Assembly: GCA_018715345.1 (NCBI GenBank)
Contig: DVLT01000069.1
Location: 1-56,986, forward strand
DNA: 56,986 bases
Reading direction: 5' to 3'
From: Candidatus Onthocola gallistercoris
GTDB lineage: Bacteria; Bacillota; Clostridia; Lachnospirales; Lachnospiraceae
Part shown: positions 35,468 through 43,300 of the stretch, in pieces
Layout of the letters: the number at the start of each line of letters is the position of its first letter
Numbering within the stretch: position 1 is the stretch's first letter
Translations under genes and position numbers: made by a program
Notes under the pieces: generated by a model
The model's input: only the letters and a program-made list of their open reading frames with translations
What the model was told of the DNA's origin: nothing
Databases searched by the model: none

Positions 35468-36472
35468 TTGTCTGGTTCAGGACAAAGACATGGGCTTGGT
35501 GAAACACACTCCGAAAACGTACATATTGCAGAGAACATGCTGGATGACGCAAAAGAACAAAGCGGGCAAAAGCAGCGCTGTCAAAACGGCGCCGACTGCG
35601 AGAATGTCGGTTGTGTAACTGCAAACGCTTCCAGCCGTAATCTGCTGCACAGTGATGGATCAGGACCGGAAGGCACGTCTAAAGGGCCGGTAATAAGGGG
35701 TCAAGATACGGACATAGACGACCTGAAGCAAAAAAGCGTTATTTTGAGAGCCATAGAACGGGCGGAGAAGGAAACCGATCTGTTTACTGACAGCAGTACC
35801 GAAGAAAACCCTCATATTTTTTCGGCGGAGTATGAAGCACGTAAACAAAATATGATGCTGCAGGCTTTCGGTGGATCAAAAACGGAAAGCAAAAAGAAAA
35901 ATTCAATACATTCAGTCAGATCCAGAAAACATATATTTCGTATACCTGGAAGAGCTGCTGTCGCCGCCTGTCTGGCTATCCTGATCACGGGAGCCGGTAT
36001 GTTTGCGGTGAACGCAGTAGCCATGCCCGAGCCGATCCGTAAGCTGATGATCGCTGTTCAGGAACAGTTCTCAAGTTCTGTGACTGCGGAGGATATTTTA
36101 TTTGGAGACAATCGAAATAAAGATTATCCCGGTACGATCGAAACCAAGTATGAGCCAAAAGAGACCATACCTGGTTATAAAGAAGATGAACGTATTGAGA
36201 CGGAACGAACAATAAGAATATCTTTTGTGAATGATCAAGGCGATTACTATATTTTTCGTCAGATAACGGAAGAACGTTGGACGGGAATGAATACAGAAAA
36301 TGTTGGTTTTTCCATTGTCAAGATATCCGAAAACATAGACGGAATCTTATATCAACAAGGCTCCGCTCAAAGATTGACTTGGGTACAATACGAATATATT
36401 TTCAGTATTAGTGGTGAAATTGATGTTGAAATATTGAAACAGTTGGCAGCATCGGTCGAGGTAGTTCAATGA
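35468..36472 (+). CDS. DUF4367-like single-pass membrane protein (anti-sigma-like)
   Basis: A 334-residue protein with a long hydrophilic N-terminal part, one transmembrane helix (about 165-185, AAVAACLAILITGAGMFAVNAVA) and an extracellular C-terminal domain. That domain ends in the DUF4367 pattern (RISFVNDQGDYYIFRQ ... YEYIFSISGEIDVEILKQLAASV). Members usually sit beside a sigma-70-like gene and have a short cytoplasmic anti-sigma region; no sigma gene is present here. I start at the TTG at 35468 because a strong AAAAGGAGG lies seven bases before it. In-frame codons back to 35351 lack a ribosome site and code for unconserved basic sequence. AT-rich, unlike the flanking genes. It overlaps the next gene by ATGA. 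Confidence 0.65.
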   Translation: MSGSGQRHGLGETHSENVHIAENMLDDAKEQSGQKQRCQNGADCENVGCVTANASSRNLLHSDGSGPEGTSKGPVIRGQDTDIDDLKQKSVILRAIERAEKETDLFTDSSTEENPHIFSAEYEARKQNMMLQAFGGSKTESKKKNSIHSVRSRKHIFRIPGRAAVAACLAILITGAGMFAVNAVAMPEPIRKLMIAVQEQFSSSVTAEDILFGDNRNKDYPGTIETKYEPKETIPGYKEDERIETERTIRISFVNDQGDYYIFRQITEERWTGMNTENVGFSIVKISENIDGILYQQGSAQRLTWVQYEYIFSISGEIDVEILKQLAASVEVVQ

Positions 36473-36984
36473 AAAAGGTTTTCAGTGTTAAGAAGCGGAT
36501 TTCAGTGCTATTGGCTATAGTATTGATGTTTTCGACATTATCAATGTCGGCTTATGCAGCCAGTGACGATGACCTGAATGATTATTCGGAAGAGTACAGT
36601 CAGATCGAAGGCTATCCCAAGACGGTCCGTTGGAGCTTTACAGATTTTGTAACAACTGGTATGGATATATCTTCTTCCGGTACTATAATAGTGGATTGTA
36701 GTGTGGACGGCTATCCGGATGTGACGACCAAGATCGTTATTTACAGTTATGCCCAGCGGCATACCAGCAGTGGCTGGGTCAATGTGGCTGGCGCTTCGGG
36801 AAGTTACAACAACTGGTATGCCGTCATGGAAAAGACACTCAGCACCAAAGCCACTTGGGGATATGACTACCGGGTATACAGCAGCATCTACGTTTACAGT
36901 GGCAGTCAGTACGAACATATCAATGCCTACAGTGCAGTTTACCATTACCACAGTTCAGGTGGTGGGACCGATTGTACGTTATGA
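36469..36984 (+). CDS. Secreted protein of unknown function
   Basis: A 171-residue protein with a clear signal peptide (MKKVFSVKKRISVLLAIVLM..., cleavage likely after AYA near residue 30) and a mature part rich in Tyr, Ser, Val and Thr that looks beta-rich, without recognisable motifs. Its ATG overlaps the stop codon of the DUF4367-like gene, so the two are translationally coupled and probably act together, for example as a membrane sensor with its secreted effector or ligand (inference). I do not recognise the family. A terminator follows 127 bp downstream. Confidence 0.75.
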   Translation: MKKVFSVKKRISVLLAIVLMFSTLSMSAYAASDDDLNDYSEEYSQIEGYPKTVRWSFTDFVTTGMDISSSGTIIVDCSVDGYPDVTTKIVIYSYAQRHTSSGWVNVAGASGSYNNWYAVMEKTLSTKATWGYDYRVYSSIYVYSGSQYEHINAYSAVYHYHSSGGGTDCTL

Positions 36985-37110
36985 GCAGTTTGAGGCGGTC
37001 GTGCAGGAAAAAGCTGTGTGACCTGGCTGAAAATTGTTCGGTTACTTGTCAACTTAGATTTTAAGCGCGAAATATTTTAGTCGGAAAACAACAAAAACCA
37101 AAACCAATTT

Positions 37111-37156
37111 AAACCACGGGGGCTGCCCGATGTCAGCGGGCAGCTCCTGTGGTTTT
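37111..37156 (+). terminator. Terminator after the secreted-protein gene
   Basis: A 19-bp stem beginning AAACCAC and closing GTGGTTT with two G-T pairs and a 7-base loop, followed by TTTTTT. It sits only 22 bp before the comF start. Confidence 0.85.
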
Positions 37157-37177
37157 TTGATCACAGAGGAGGTAAAA

Positions 37178-37897
37178 GTGAAAAAATCCTGCAAAGATAA
37201 AATATTGGATCTGTTTTATCCGCCACGGTGCCCGGTATGCGGCAATATCCTGGAAGATAAATACGCGTATGTCCATAAAAAATGCCGGGGCACATTGCCG
37301 TGGATCCATGAACCCCGTTGCAAACGGTGCGGGAAACCGTTGGAAAGTCCCGTACGGGAATTGTGCCAAGACTGTAAGGCGCGCAGCTACTCTTTCCAGT
37401 CGGGACGTTCCCTTTGGCTTTATGAAAAAAAGGCGAAACAGATGACCCTGGACTATAAATACAAAAATAAAAGAGAATATACAGATTTTTTCGTGGATGA
37501 AATGATACGGAATTACGGAGGCTGGATGCGTGGCAATCGGATCGGACTTATCGTGCCGGTCCCTTTAAATAAAAAGAAAAAACGGGAACGGGGCTATAAT
37601 CAAGCGGAACTGCTGGCGGTGCGGCTTGGAAAGGAACTGGGAATGGAGACAGCGCCAAAGGGGCTGATCCGGCAGCGCTATACCAGCCCCCAGAAACAAC
37701 TTGGGCCGGCAGAGCGGAGGCATAATCTGGAGAAATCCATTCAGGCGGGGCGGCTGCCGGAAAAAGTAGGTTATGTGCTGCTCATCGATGATATCTATAC
37801 AACAGGCGCGACGGTGGAAGCCTGCGCCAAGGCGTTGATCAAAGCCGGAGCGAAGGATGTTTATTTTCTGACATTATGTATCGGACATGGAGGATAA
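37178..37897 (+). CDS. comF: ComF family protein (phosphoribosyltransferase-like, zinc finger)
   Basis: A 239-residue protein. Two CxxC pairs at the N terminus (CPVCG and later CKRCG, CQDC) form a zinc finger. The C-terminal half is a type I phosphoribosyltransferase fold with the PRPP loop VLLIDDIYTTGATVEACA. ComF acts with the ComFA helicase in DNA uptake where competence exists, and is widely kept in non-competent Clostridia. I start at the GTG at 37178 with GAGGAGG five bases upstream; any upstream start would lie inside the terminator hairpin. No clear promoter of its own was found, so transcription may come from read-through. Confidence 0.88.
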   Translation: MKKSCKDKILDLFYPPRCPVCGNILEDKYAYVHKKCRGTLPWIHEPRCKRCGKPLESPVRELCQDCKARSYSFQSGRSLWLYEKKAKQMTLDYKYKNKREYTDFFVDEMIRNYGGWMRGNRIGLIVPVPLNKKKKRERGYNQAELLAVRLGKELGMETAPKGLIRQRYTSPQKQLGPAERRHNLEKSIQAGRLPEKVGYVLLIDDIYTTGATVEACAKALIKAGAKDVYFLTLCIGHGG

Positions 37898-37970
37898 ATT
37901 CCCACCTTGCACATAAAAAGGAATGATGATAATCTAATAAGCACGAGATTTTCAGAAGGGGAAGATGAGC

Positions 37971-38681
37971 ATGAAAGAAATTTCACCAAAGAGAAAAGCG
38001 TTCCGATGTGCCTTTCCCTATACCATACCGATCTTTGCCGGTTTCTGGTTTCTGGGACTGACCTATGGTATATATATGAATGTTTCTGGATTCAGTTTCT
38101 GGTATCCCATGGTGATGAGTCTGACCATATTTGCCGGATCGGCGGAATTTGTGGCGGTGAACATGCTGATGGGAGCTTTTGACCCGCTGCAGGCCCTGGT
38201 CATGACATTGATGATCAACGCCAGGCATCTGTTTTACGGCATATCCATGCTGGACAAGTTTAAAGGACTGGGCTGGAAGAAGATCTATCTGATCTTCGGC
38301 ATGTGTGACGAGAGCTTCTCCATAAACTATACGGCGGACATCCCGGAAGATGTGGACCGGGGGTGGTTTATGTTTTTCGTCACTTTACTCAATCATTTTT
38401 ACTGGTTTTCAGGCGCCACCCTGGGCGGTATCTTCGGATCCTTTATCCATTTTAACACGGAGGGACTGGATTTTGTCATGACTGCCATGTTTGTGGTCAT
38501 TTTCCTGGAACAGTGGCTGAAGGAAAAACAGCACACCAGCGCGCTTGTTGGCCTGGGCATTTCTGTGTTGTGTCTGCTTGCTTTCGGAGCGGATAATTTC
38601 ATCATTCCGGCCATGCTGGCCATATTGGCGATCCTCACATTTTTGAGGGGACCTTTAGAGAAGGAGGCTGAAAGATCATGA
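37971..38681 (+). CDS. azlC: AzlC family branched-chain amino acid exporter, large subunit
   Basis: A 236-residue membrane protein with about five to six helices. [23 protein letters not shown] and [16 protein letters not shown] are the AzlC signature (the SxQF-like site reads SAEF). [11 protein letters not shown] follows. With AzlD it forms a two-part exporter of branched-chain amino acids and analogues such as azaleucine. The ATG at 37971 is nine bases from AGGGG; the ATG at 37965 is an alternative. A weak -35 (TTGCAC, 37907-37912) lies upstream. azlD overlaps its 3' end. Confidence 0.92.
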   Translation: MKEISPKRKAFRCAFPYTIPIFAGFWFLGLTYGIYMNVSGFSFWYPMVMSLTIFAGSAEFVAVNMLMGAFDPLQALVMTLMINARHLFYGISMLDKFKGLGWKKIYLIFGMCDESFSINYTADIPEDVDRGWFMFFVTLLNHFYWFSGATLGGIFGSFIHFNTEGLDFVMTAMFVVIFLEQWLKEKQHTSALVGLGISVLCLLAFGADNFIIPAMLAILAILTFLRGPLEKEAERS

Positions 38682-39004
38682 CATTGACCGAGCAGATGAT
38701 CACCATCGGCATGGTGGTTTTGGGTACGGCCATAACCCGCTTCCTGCCGTTTATCGTTTTTCCGGGGGATAAACCCACCCCTAAGTATGTCCAGTATCTG
38801 GGAAAGGTCCTGCCAGCGGCGGTGTTTGGCCTGCTGGTCATTTATTGCCTGAGAAATGTGAGCATCTTTTCAGGAAGCCGGGGCATACCGGAGCTGATCT
38901 CCATTTTACTGGTCATTATCCTGCATATGTGGAAACGGCAGATGCTCCTTTCCATTGCCGGCGGCACTGTGTGCTATATGCTGCTGGTACAGTTGGTTTT
39001 TTAA
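38678..39004 (+). CDS. azlD: AzlD family branched-chain amino acid exporter, small subunit
   Basis: A 108-residue protein with three to four hydrophobic segments and the AzlD pattern [17 protein letters not shown] near the N terminus and the closely spaced C-terminal helices. The ATG overlaps the azlC stop (ATGA), the usual arrangement of this pair. It stabilises or gates AzlC in the membrane. Confidence 0.88.
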   Translation: MTLTEQMITIGMVVLGTAITRFLPFIVFPGDKPTPKYVQYLGKVLPAAVFGLLVIYCLRNVSIFSGSRGIPELISILLVIILHMWKRQMLLSIAGGTVCYMLLVQLVF

Positions 39005-39010
39005 AATATG

Positions 39011-39039
39011 TCCGGCGAGGCCTATATGGCTGCGCCGGA
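39011..39039 (+). terminator. Possible terminator hairpin after azlCD
   Basis: Perfect 7-bp arms TCCGGCG and CGCCGGA with an inner gcc/ggc stem, directly after azlD. There is no T-run, so it may be a weak or factor-assisted stop. Confidence 0.4.
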
Positions 39040-39126
39040 TAGGTCTTTATACAGGGGATATGGGCGGGGGTGCGGCCGCAAAAAACGCAGTAGAGCGCTG
39101 CCTTCGGAATTGACAGATTAAAAAGC

Positions 39127-39155
39127 TTGACGGCAAGGATAGAACGTTGTATAAT
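39127..39155 (+). promoter_or_regulatory. Promoter of rpmG-secE-nusG
   Basis: TTGACG (39127-39132), 17 bp, TATAAT (39150-39155). The leader to rpmG is about 75 nt and contains a ggtctt/aagacc inverted repeat. Confidence 0.7.
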
Positions 39156-39234
39156 GGATGCGCTATGGAAGCGGTCTTTTTTTTATGCCTGAAATTAAGA
39201 CCAAAAATAAAAAATATAAGTGGAGGTGGAAGTT

Positions 39235-39384
39235 GTGCGCGTTAAGATCACATTGGCATGTACTGAGTGTAAACAGCGTAATTACAACATGACGAAGGAT
39301 AAGAAAGCTCATCCGGACAGAATGGAAACCAAGAAGTATTGTAAATTCTGTAAGAAACACACAATGCACAAGGAAACCAGGTAA
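39235..39384 (+). CDS. rpmG: 50S ribosomal protein L33
   Basis: A 49-residue protein starting at a GTG. It reads [17 protein letters not shown] with two CxxC pairs (CTEC and CKFC), so it is the zinc-binding form of L33, ending HKETR. It is the usual first gene before secE and nusG in Bacillota. The ribosome site GGAGGTGG lies upstream. The gene is short and easily missed. Confidence 0.95.
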   Translation: MRVKITLACTECKQRNYNMTKDKKAHPDRMETKKYCKFCKKHTMHKETR

Positions 39385-39410
39385 TCGGTTGTCAGCGAGG
39401 AGAGAAGTTT

Positions 39411-39611
39411 ATGAGCGAAGCTGAAAAAGTGAAAAAACCGGGTAAACTCAGCAGAGTGAAAGCCGAATTTAACAAGATCATCTGGCCGGATAAAAAGACG
39501 GTCGGAAGAGAAGCAGTGGCAGTAGCCGTTATATCTGTACTGCTCGGTTTGCTGATCGCGTTGCTTGACATCGTACTCCGATACGGAGTGGATTTCCTTA
39601 TTTCGCTGTAG
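39411..39611 (+). CDS. secE: Preprotein translocase subunit SecE
   Basis: A 66-residue protein: amphipathic N-terminal helix (KLSRVKAEFNKIIWPDKKTV) with the conserved W-P, then a single transmembrane helix (VAVISVLLGLLIALLDIVL). This is the short Gram-positive form that clamps SecY. It lies between rpmG and nusG as expected, with a GAGGAGAG ribosome site. Confidence 0.95.
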   Translation: MSEAEKVKKPGKLSRVKAEFNKIIWPDKKTVGREAVAVAVISVLLGLLIALLDIVLRYGVDFLISL

Positions 39612-39625
39612 AAAAGGTGGAGAAT

Positions 39626-40141
39626 ATGGCAGAAGCAAAATGGTATGTTGTGCATACCTATTCAGGTTATGAGAATAAGGTGAAAGCGAATATTGAACAG
39701 TCTATTCAGAACCTTCATCTGGAAGATCAGATTCTGGACGTTCAGGTGCCGATGCAGGATGTGGTTGAGGTGAAGAACGGACAGAAAAAGAATGTTTCAA
39801 AGAAACTTTTCCCTGGATACGTGTTGCTGCATATGGTAATGAATGACGAAACCTGGTATGTGGTGCGGAACACCCGCGGCGTGACAGGTTTTGTGGGACC
39901 GGAATCCAAGGCTGTTCCACTGACCGAAGAGGAGATGGCTCCTTTGGGGATCAGCAGTGAAAAAGTGCAAATCGATTATGAAGTCGGTGACAGTGTGCGC
40001 GTTATTTCCGGCGCATGGAAAGATACAGTGGGTGTCATCCGTGCGATCAACCAGGGTAAGGCCACAGCGACGATCGGCGTTGAGATGTTTGGCCGGGAAA
40101 CGGCTGTCGAGATCAGCGTCTTAGATATTCGGAAAATGTAA
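39626..40141 (+). CDS. nusG: Transcription termination/antitermination factor NusG
   Basis: A 171-residue protein with NGN domain ([14 protein letters not shown] at the start, [13 protein letters not shown]) and C-terminal KOW domain ([19 protein letters not shown]). It binds RNA polymerase to control pausing and couples to ribosomal protein S10 or Rho. The ATG at 39626 follows AAAGGTGGAG; reading from the GTG at 39617 would put the start inside that site. Confidence 0.95.
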   Translation: MAEAKWYVVHTYSGYENKVKANIEQSIQNLHLEDQILDVQVPMQDVVEVKNGQKKNVSKKLFPGYVLLHMVMNDETWYVVRNTRGVTGFVGPESKAVPLTEEEMAPLGISSEKVQIDYEVGDSVRVISGAWKDTVGVIRAINQGKATATIGVEMFGRETAVEISVLDIRKM

Positions 40142-40150
40142 CAGACAAAG

Positions 40151-40202
40151 TGTCTGTCATGCGAAGGACAGACAGTGGGAGGGTAATTCCCGAAAATACC
40201 AC
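40151..40202 (+). promoter_or_regulatory. Ribosomal protein L1 binding site in the rplK leader
   Basis: GTGG (40175-40178), bulge GA, GGG (40181-40183), loop, CCC (40189-40191), bulge GAAAATA, CCAC (40199-40202). This asymmetric bulged stem matches the known L1 operator, which mimics the 23S rRNA L1 stalk (GUGGGAGG). A strong helper stem TGTCTGTC/GACAGACA (40151-40158/40167-40174) sits immediately 5'. The ribosome site for rplK lies 8 nt downstream, so L1 binding would block translation. Confidence 0.7.
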
Positions 40203-40224
40203 AATATTCAGGAGGTGCGCTATC

Positions 40225-40650
40225 ATGGCGAAAAAAGTAACAGGATATATTAAATTACAGATCCCTGCCGGAAAGGCAACACCGGCTCCGCCTGTCGGAC
40301 CGGCACTGGGCCAGCACGGTGTGAATATCGTACAGTTCACAAAAGAATTTAACGCAAGAACAGCAGATCAGGGCGATATGATCATCCCCGTTGTCATCAC
40401 TGTATACAACGACAGAAGCTTCAGCTTCATCACAAAGACTCCGCCCGCTGCTATGCTGCTGAAAAAGGCTTGTAAGATCAAATCCGGATCTGCTGTGCCG
40501 AACAAAACAAAAGTGGCAACGATCTCCAAAGCTGAGATCCAGAAGATCGCTGAGCTTAAGATGCCGGATCTGAACGCTGCAAGCTTGGAAGCTGCAATGA
40601 GCATGATCGCAGGAACAGCCCGCAGCATGGGTATCACAGTCGAGGACTAA
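40225..40650 (+). CDS. rplK: 50S ribosomal protein L11
   Basis: A 141-residue protein of standard length. It begins [18 protein letters not shown], with the GTPase-centre RNA-binding C-terminal domain ([19 protein letters not shown] ... GTARSMGI). The ATG follows GGAGGTG. Translation is probably repressed by L1 through the leader element just upstream. Confidence 0.97.
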   Translation: MAKKVTGYIKLQIPAGKATPAPPVGPALGQHGVNIVQFTKEFNARTADQGDMIIPVVITVYNDRSFSFITKTPPAAMLLKKACKIKSGSAVPNKTKVATISKAEIQKIAELKMPDLNAASLEAAMSMIAGTARSMGITVED

Positions 40651-40683
40651 GATCAACTTGGCGAAGCATTAGAGTTTTAATCA

Positions 40684-40711
40684 GTGGGAGGGTCGCTCCC
40701 GATAACACCAC
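40684..40711 (+). promoter_or_regulatory. Second L1 binding site, in front of rplA
   Basis: GTGG (40684-40687), GA, GGG (40690-40692), loop, CCC (40698-40700), GATAACA, CCAC (40708-40711), a near copy of the element before rplK. The CCAC arm abuts the rplA ribosome site AAGGAGG, so bound L1 should block its own start directly. Confidence 0.7.
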
Positions 40712-40725
40712 AAGGAGGATTTATC

Positions 40726-41418
40726 ATGAAAAAAGGTAAGAGATATGCGGAGGCTAGAAAGTTAGTAGACCGCACAAATCTTTATGATGTTGAAGAAGCT
40801 GTAAGTCTGGTAAAGAAGTCTGCAACTGCAAAATTTGACGAGACAGTAGAGGCTCATATCCGTCTGGGCGTTGACGGTCGTCATGCAGATCAGCAGGTTC
40901 GTGGCGCGGTTGTGCTGCCCCATGGAACAGGTAAAAAGGTTCGTGTACTTGTATTCGCAAAAGGCGACAAAGTGGCTGAAGCAGAAGCAGCAGGCGCAGA
41001 TTATGTCGGCGGCGAGGAACTGGTGCCGCGGATCCAGAAGGAAGGCTGGCTTGACTTTGATGTTGTTGTAGCCACACCGGATATGATGGGTATCGTAGGA
41101 CGTCTGGGACGTATCCTTGGACCGAAGGGCCTTATGCCGAACCCGAAGGCCGGTACAGTAACCATGGATGTTACAAAAGCTGTCAATGACATTAAAGCTG
41201 GTAAGATCGAGTACAGACTGGACAAGACCAACATCATTCATGTGCCAATCGGAAAAGTATCTTTCACCGAAGAACAGTTAGCGGACAACTTCCATACATT
41301 GATCGGAGCAATCATCAAGGCAAGACCGTCAGCTGCAAAGGGCCAGTATTTAAGAAGCGTTGTCATCACTTCCACCATGGGCCCGGGCATCAAGCTGAAC
41401 CCGGTAAAATTGGGTTAA
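40726..41418 (+). CDS. rplA: 50S ribosomal protein L1
   Basis: A 230-residue protein of normal length with the L1 signature [21 protein letters not shown]. It builds the L1 stalk that guides E-site tRNA release and in many bacteria represses the L11-L1 operon by binding a stalk mimic in mRNA. The ATG at 40726 follows AAGGAGG; readings from 40684 would run through the leader element. Confidence 0.97.
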   Translation: MKKGKRYAEARKLVDRTNLYDVEEAVSLVKKSATAKFDETVEAHIRLGVDGRHADQQVRGAVVLPHGTGKKVRVLVFAKGDKVAEAEAAGADYVGGEELVPRIQKEGWLDFDVVVATPDMMGIVGRLGRILGPKGLMPNPKAGTVTMDVTKAVNDIKAGKIEYRLDKTNIIHVPIGKVSFTEEQLADNFHTLIGAIIKARPSAAKGQYLRSVVITSTMGPGIKLNPVKLG

Positions 41419-41432
41419 TTTTCGGTTTATGA

Positions 41433-41461
41433 TTGACATCCACTTTACAAAGTGATATATT
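41433..41461 (+). promoter_or_regulatory. Promoter of rplJL
   Basis: Perfect TTGACA (41433-41438), 17 bp, TATATT (41456-41461), just after the rplA stop. It drives the L10 leader and rplJ-rplL. Confidence 0.75.
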
Positions 41462-41466
41462 ATTAA

Positions 41467-41600
41467 AGCGAATGCTGCCAGAGACAGCAGGTGCCGTAAG
41501 GCGTAAGTTGTAAACACCTGCCGAGGGAGACTATCGTAGCCGAAAGGCTTACGCATGAGTTCACTAGACCTCTCTGTCGGTTGACAGAGAGGTTTTTTTG
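41467..41600 (+). ncRNA. Ribosomal protein L10 leader
   Basis: A structured 5' leader between the rplJ promoter and gene. It contains the conserved L10-leader features: an L10(L12)4-binding kink region around GGCGTAAGTTGTAAACACCTGCCGAGGGAG (41503-41532) and a terminal attenuator stem. It represses rplJL when L10-L12 is in excess. Recognised by sequence pattern and position, not by a covariance model. Confidence 0.85.
41568..41599 (+). terminator. Attenuator terminator of the L10 leader
   Basis: An 11-bp perfect stem ACCTCTCTGTC/GACAGAGAGGT with a GGTT loop and seven T residues. It lies about 90 bp before rplJ and is the regulated stop of the leader. Confidence 0.85.
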
Positions 41601-41686
41601 CCGCGTCAGATAGATGCGCGGCAGGAGATAACCGGATTTGCGTCCGGATGGCGGCACACTTAAATATTTAAAGGAGGTGTACCAAC

Positions 41687-42181
41687 ATGGCAAAAGTTGA
41701 ATTAAAACAGCCGATCGTTGAGGAGATCGCTGCTTTGATCCAGAATGCACAGGCAGTCGTTGCTGTTGACTACCGTGGTCTGACAGTTGAAGAAGATACA
41801 CAGCTTCGTAAGTCTCTGAGAGAGGCTGGTGTGACTTATAAAGTATATAAGAACACACTGATCCGCCGTGCGATCGCCGGTACAGCATACGAAAAACTGA
41901 GCGACGTGCTGGAAGGACCGACAGCCATCGCTGTAAGCTCAGAAGATGCTACAGCTCCGGCTCGTGTTCTGTATGAAGCAACTAAGAAGATGCCGAACCT
42001 TGAGTTCAAGGCAGGCGTTGTTGACGGCGAGTACTACGATAACGAAGCGATCAAAGTTATCGCAACGATCCCGTCCAGAGAAGTTCTGCTTGGCAGATTG
42101 CTTGGAAGCATGCAGTCACCCATCGCGAACTTTGCTCGTGTTATTAAACAGATCGCAGAAAAGAATGAAGAAGCAGCTTAA
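41687..42181 (+). CDS. rplJ: 50S ribosomal protein L10
   Basis: A 164-residue protein beginning MAKVELKQPIVEEIAALIQ, with VDYRGLTVEEDTQLRKSLR and YKNTLIRRAI, the rRNA-binding N-terminal domain, and a C-terminal helix that carries L7/L12 dimers. It regulates its own transcript through the leader upstream. The ribosome site AAAGGAGGTG is strong. Confidence 0.97.
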   Translation: MAKVELKQPIVEEIAALIQNAQAVVAVDYRGLTVEEDTQLRKSLREAGVTYKVYKNTLIRRAIAGTAYEKLSDVLEGPTAIAVSSEDATAPARVLYEATKKMPNLEFKAGVVDGEYYDNEAIKVIATIPSREVLLGRLLGSMQSPIANFARVIKQIAEKNEEAA

Positions 42182-42221
42182 TGCTTCATAACCCACAAAA
42201 ACATATTGGAGGTAAAGAATA

Positions 42222-42596
42222 ATGGCAAAATTGACAACAGCTGAATTTATTGAAGCTATTAAAGAATTATCCGTTCTGGAATTAAATGAATTAGTAAAAG
42301 CATGTGAAGAAGAGTTTGGCGTATCTGCAGCAGCAGGCGTTGTTGTAGCAGCAGCAGGCGGCGAAGCAGCAGCAGCTGAAGAAAAGACAGAGTTCGACGT
42401 TGAGCTGACAGAGATCGGCGCAAACAAGATCAAAGTCATCAAAGTTGTTCGTGAGCTGACAGGACTTGGCCTGAAGGAAGCTAAAGAAGCTGTTGAAAGC
42501 GCTCCGAAGATCATCAAAGAAGGCGCCAGCAAAGAAGAAGCTGAAGAGATCAAAGCTAAATTTGAAGAGCAGGGCGCTAAAGTCACAATCAAATAA
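42222..42596 (+). CDS. rplL: 50S ribosomal protein L7/L12
   Basis: A 124-residue protein with N-terminal dimerisation helices ([21 protein letters not shown]), an Ala/Gly-rich hinge (about 35-55) and a C-terminal factor-binding domain ([19 protein letters not shown], then KKAxxxVK-like end). It recruits translational GTPases such as the EF-G and EF-Tu encoded downstream. A terminator hairpin follows 17 bp after the stop. Confidence 0.97.
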   Translation: MAKLTTAEFIEAIKELSVLELNELVKACEEEFGVSAAAGVVVAAAGGEAAAAEEKTEFDVELTEIGANKIKVIKVVRELTGLGLKEAKEAVESAPKIIKEGASKEEAEEIKAKFEEQGAKVTIK

Positions 42597-42613
42597 TTCA
42601 GACTTGAAATGGC

Positions 42614-42643
42614 AAAAGGAGATGTTTATGGACATCTCCTTTT
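42614..42643 (+). terminator. Intrinsic terminator after rplL
   Basis: Stem AAAAGGAGATGT with ACATCTCCTTTT around a six-base loop. The T-run is only four long, so partial read-through into the HD gene and rpoB is likely, as known for this junction in other bacteria. Confidence 0.65.
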
Positions 42644-42755
42644 CTGTCCAGGTATATGGAGTGAGCCGGACGCAGGGATCGTGTGTCCGGCTGAATGCAT
42701 ATGCGGACAAAACATATGGAACAGACGGTTTGTGATGGATGAGGAGGACGGTCAT

Positions 42756-43196
42756 ATGTGGAGTGAATTGGAACAGAAAGCATTGAAGATCGCCTGGCAG
42801 GCACATAAAGGTCAGACGGATAAGGCAGGCCAGCCTTATATATACCATGTGCTGGCCGTATCGAAAGCCATGGGTCAGGAAAAGTGCCGTGTGCTGGCCT
42901 TACTGCATGATGTGTGCGAGGATTCCGATCTGACCCGGGATGATCTGATCCGGAGGGGGATACCGGAGGACATCGCCCATTCTGTCCAGGTGATGACACG
43001 AAAAAAAGGGGAGGACTATATGGACTACATCCGGCGGGTCAGTCTGGATGACATGGCCCGAGCAGTGAAGATCCAGGACCTTAAGCACAACATGGACCTG
43101 ACCCGTATCCCCAATCCCACGGGAAAAGACTGGACAAGGGTGGAAAAATATGAGAAAGCCCTCCGGTTTTTGTTGACACTTCCGTGGAATTTGTGA
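42756..43196 (+). CDS. Small HD-domain alarmone hydrolase-like protein (MESH1/SpoT-hydrolase type)
   Basis: A 146-residue stand-alone HD protein. The residues line up with the (p)ppGpp hydrolase centre of MESH1 and Rel/SpoT: H31 (YIYH), H51-D52 and E55-D56 (LLHDVCED), and D108 with N112 (IQDLKHN). There is no synthetase domain. The likely reaction is removal of the 3' pyrophosphate of ppGpp or of phosphate from a related nucleotide, but substrate is unproven. The ATG at 42756 has GAGGAGG eight bases before; earlier in-frame codons would run through the rplL terminator. Its place between rplL and rpoB is unusual and would tie alarmone turnover to ribosome/RNA-polymerase expression (inference). 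Confidence 0.78.
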   Translation: MWSELEQKALKIAWQAHKGQTDKAGQPYIYHVLAVSKAMGQEKCRVLALLHDVCEDSDLTRDDLIRRGIPEDIAHSVQVMTRKKGEDYMDYIRRVSLDDMARAVKIQDLKHNMDLTRIPNPTGKDWTRVEKYEKALRFLLTLPWNL

Positions 43197-43202
43197 TAGT
43201 AT
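43173..43202 (+). promoter_or_regulatory. Candidate rpoB promoter inside the HD gene
   Basis: TTGACA (43173-43178), 18 bp, TAGTAT (43197-43202); the -35 and spacer lie in the last codons of the HD gene. The leader 43203-43300 has an aggccc/gggcct hairpin at 43230-43246. Confidence 0.5.
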
Positions 43203-43300
43203 TATATGATGCAATTATTATGGAGAGCCAGGCCCTTGACGGGCCTTTGGTGATAGTAACTTTGATACCTGTTTTACAAGTCAAGGGGTGACAAACGTTA

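Noticed and set aside
40150..40224. Longer N terminus for L11
   Set aside because: The extra codons run through the L1 operator and the true ribosome site; L11 is 141 residues across bacteria.
43228..43250. Hairpin in the rpoB leader as a terminator
   Set aside because: The stem is short and is followed by only three T residues, so I treat it as leader structure.
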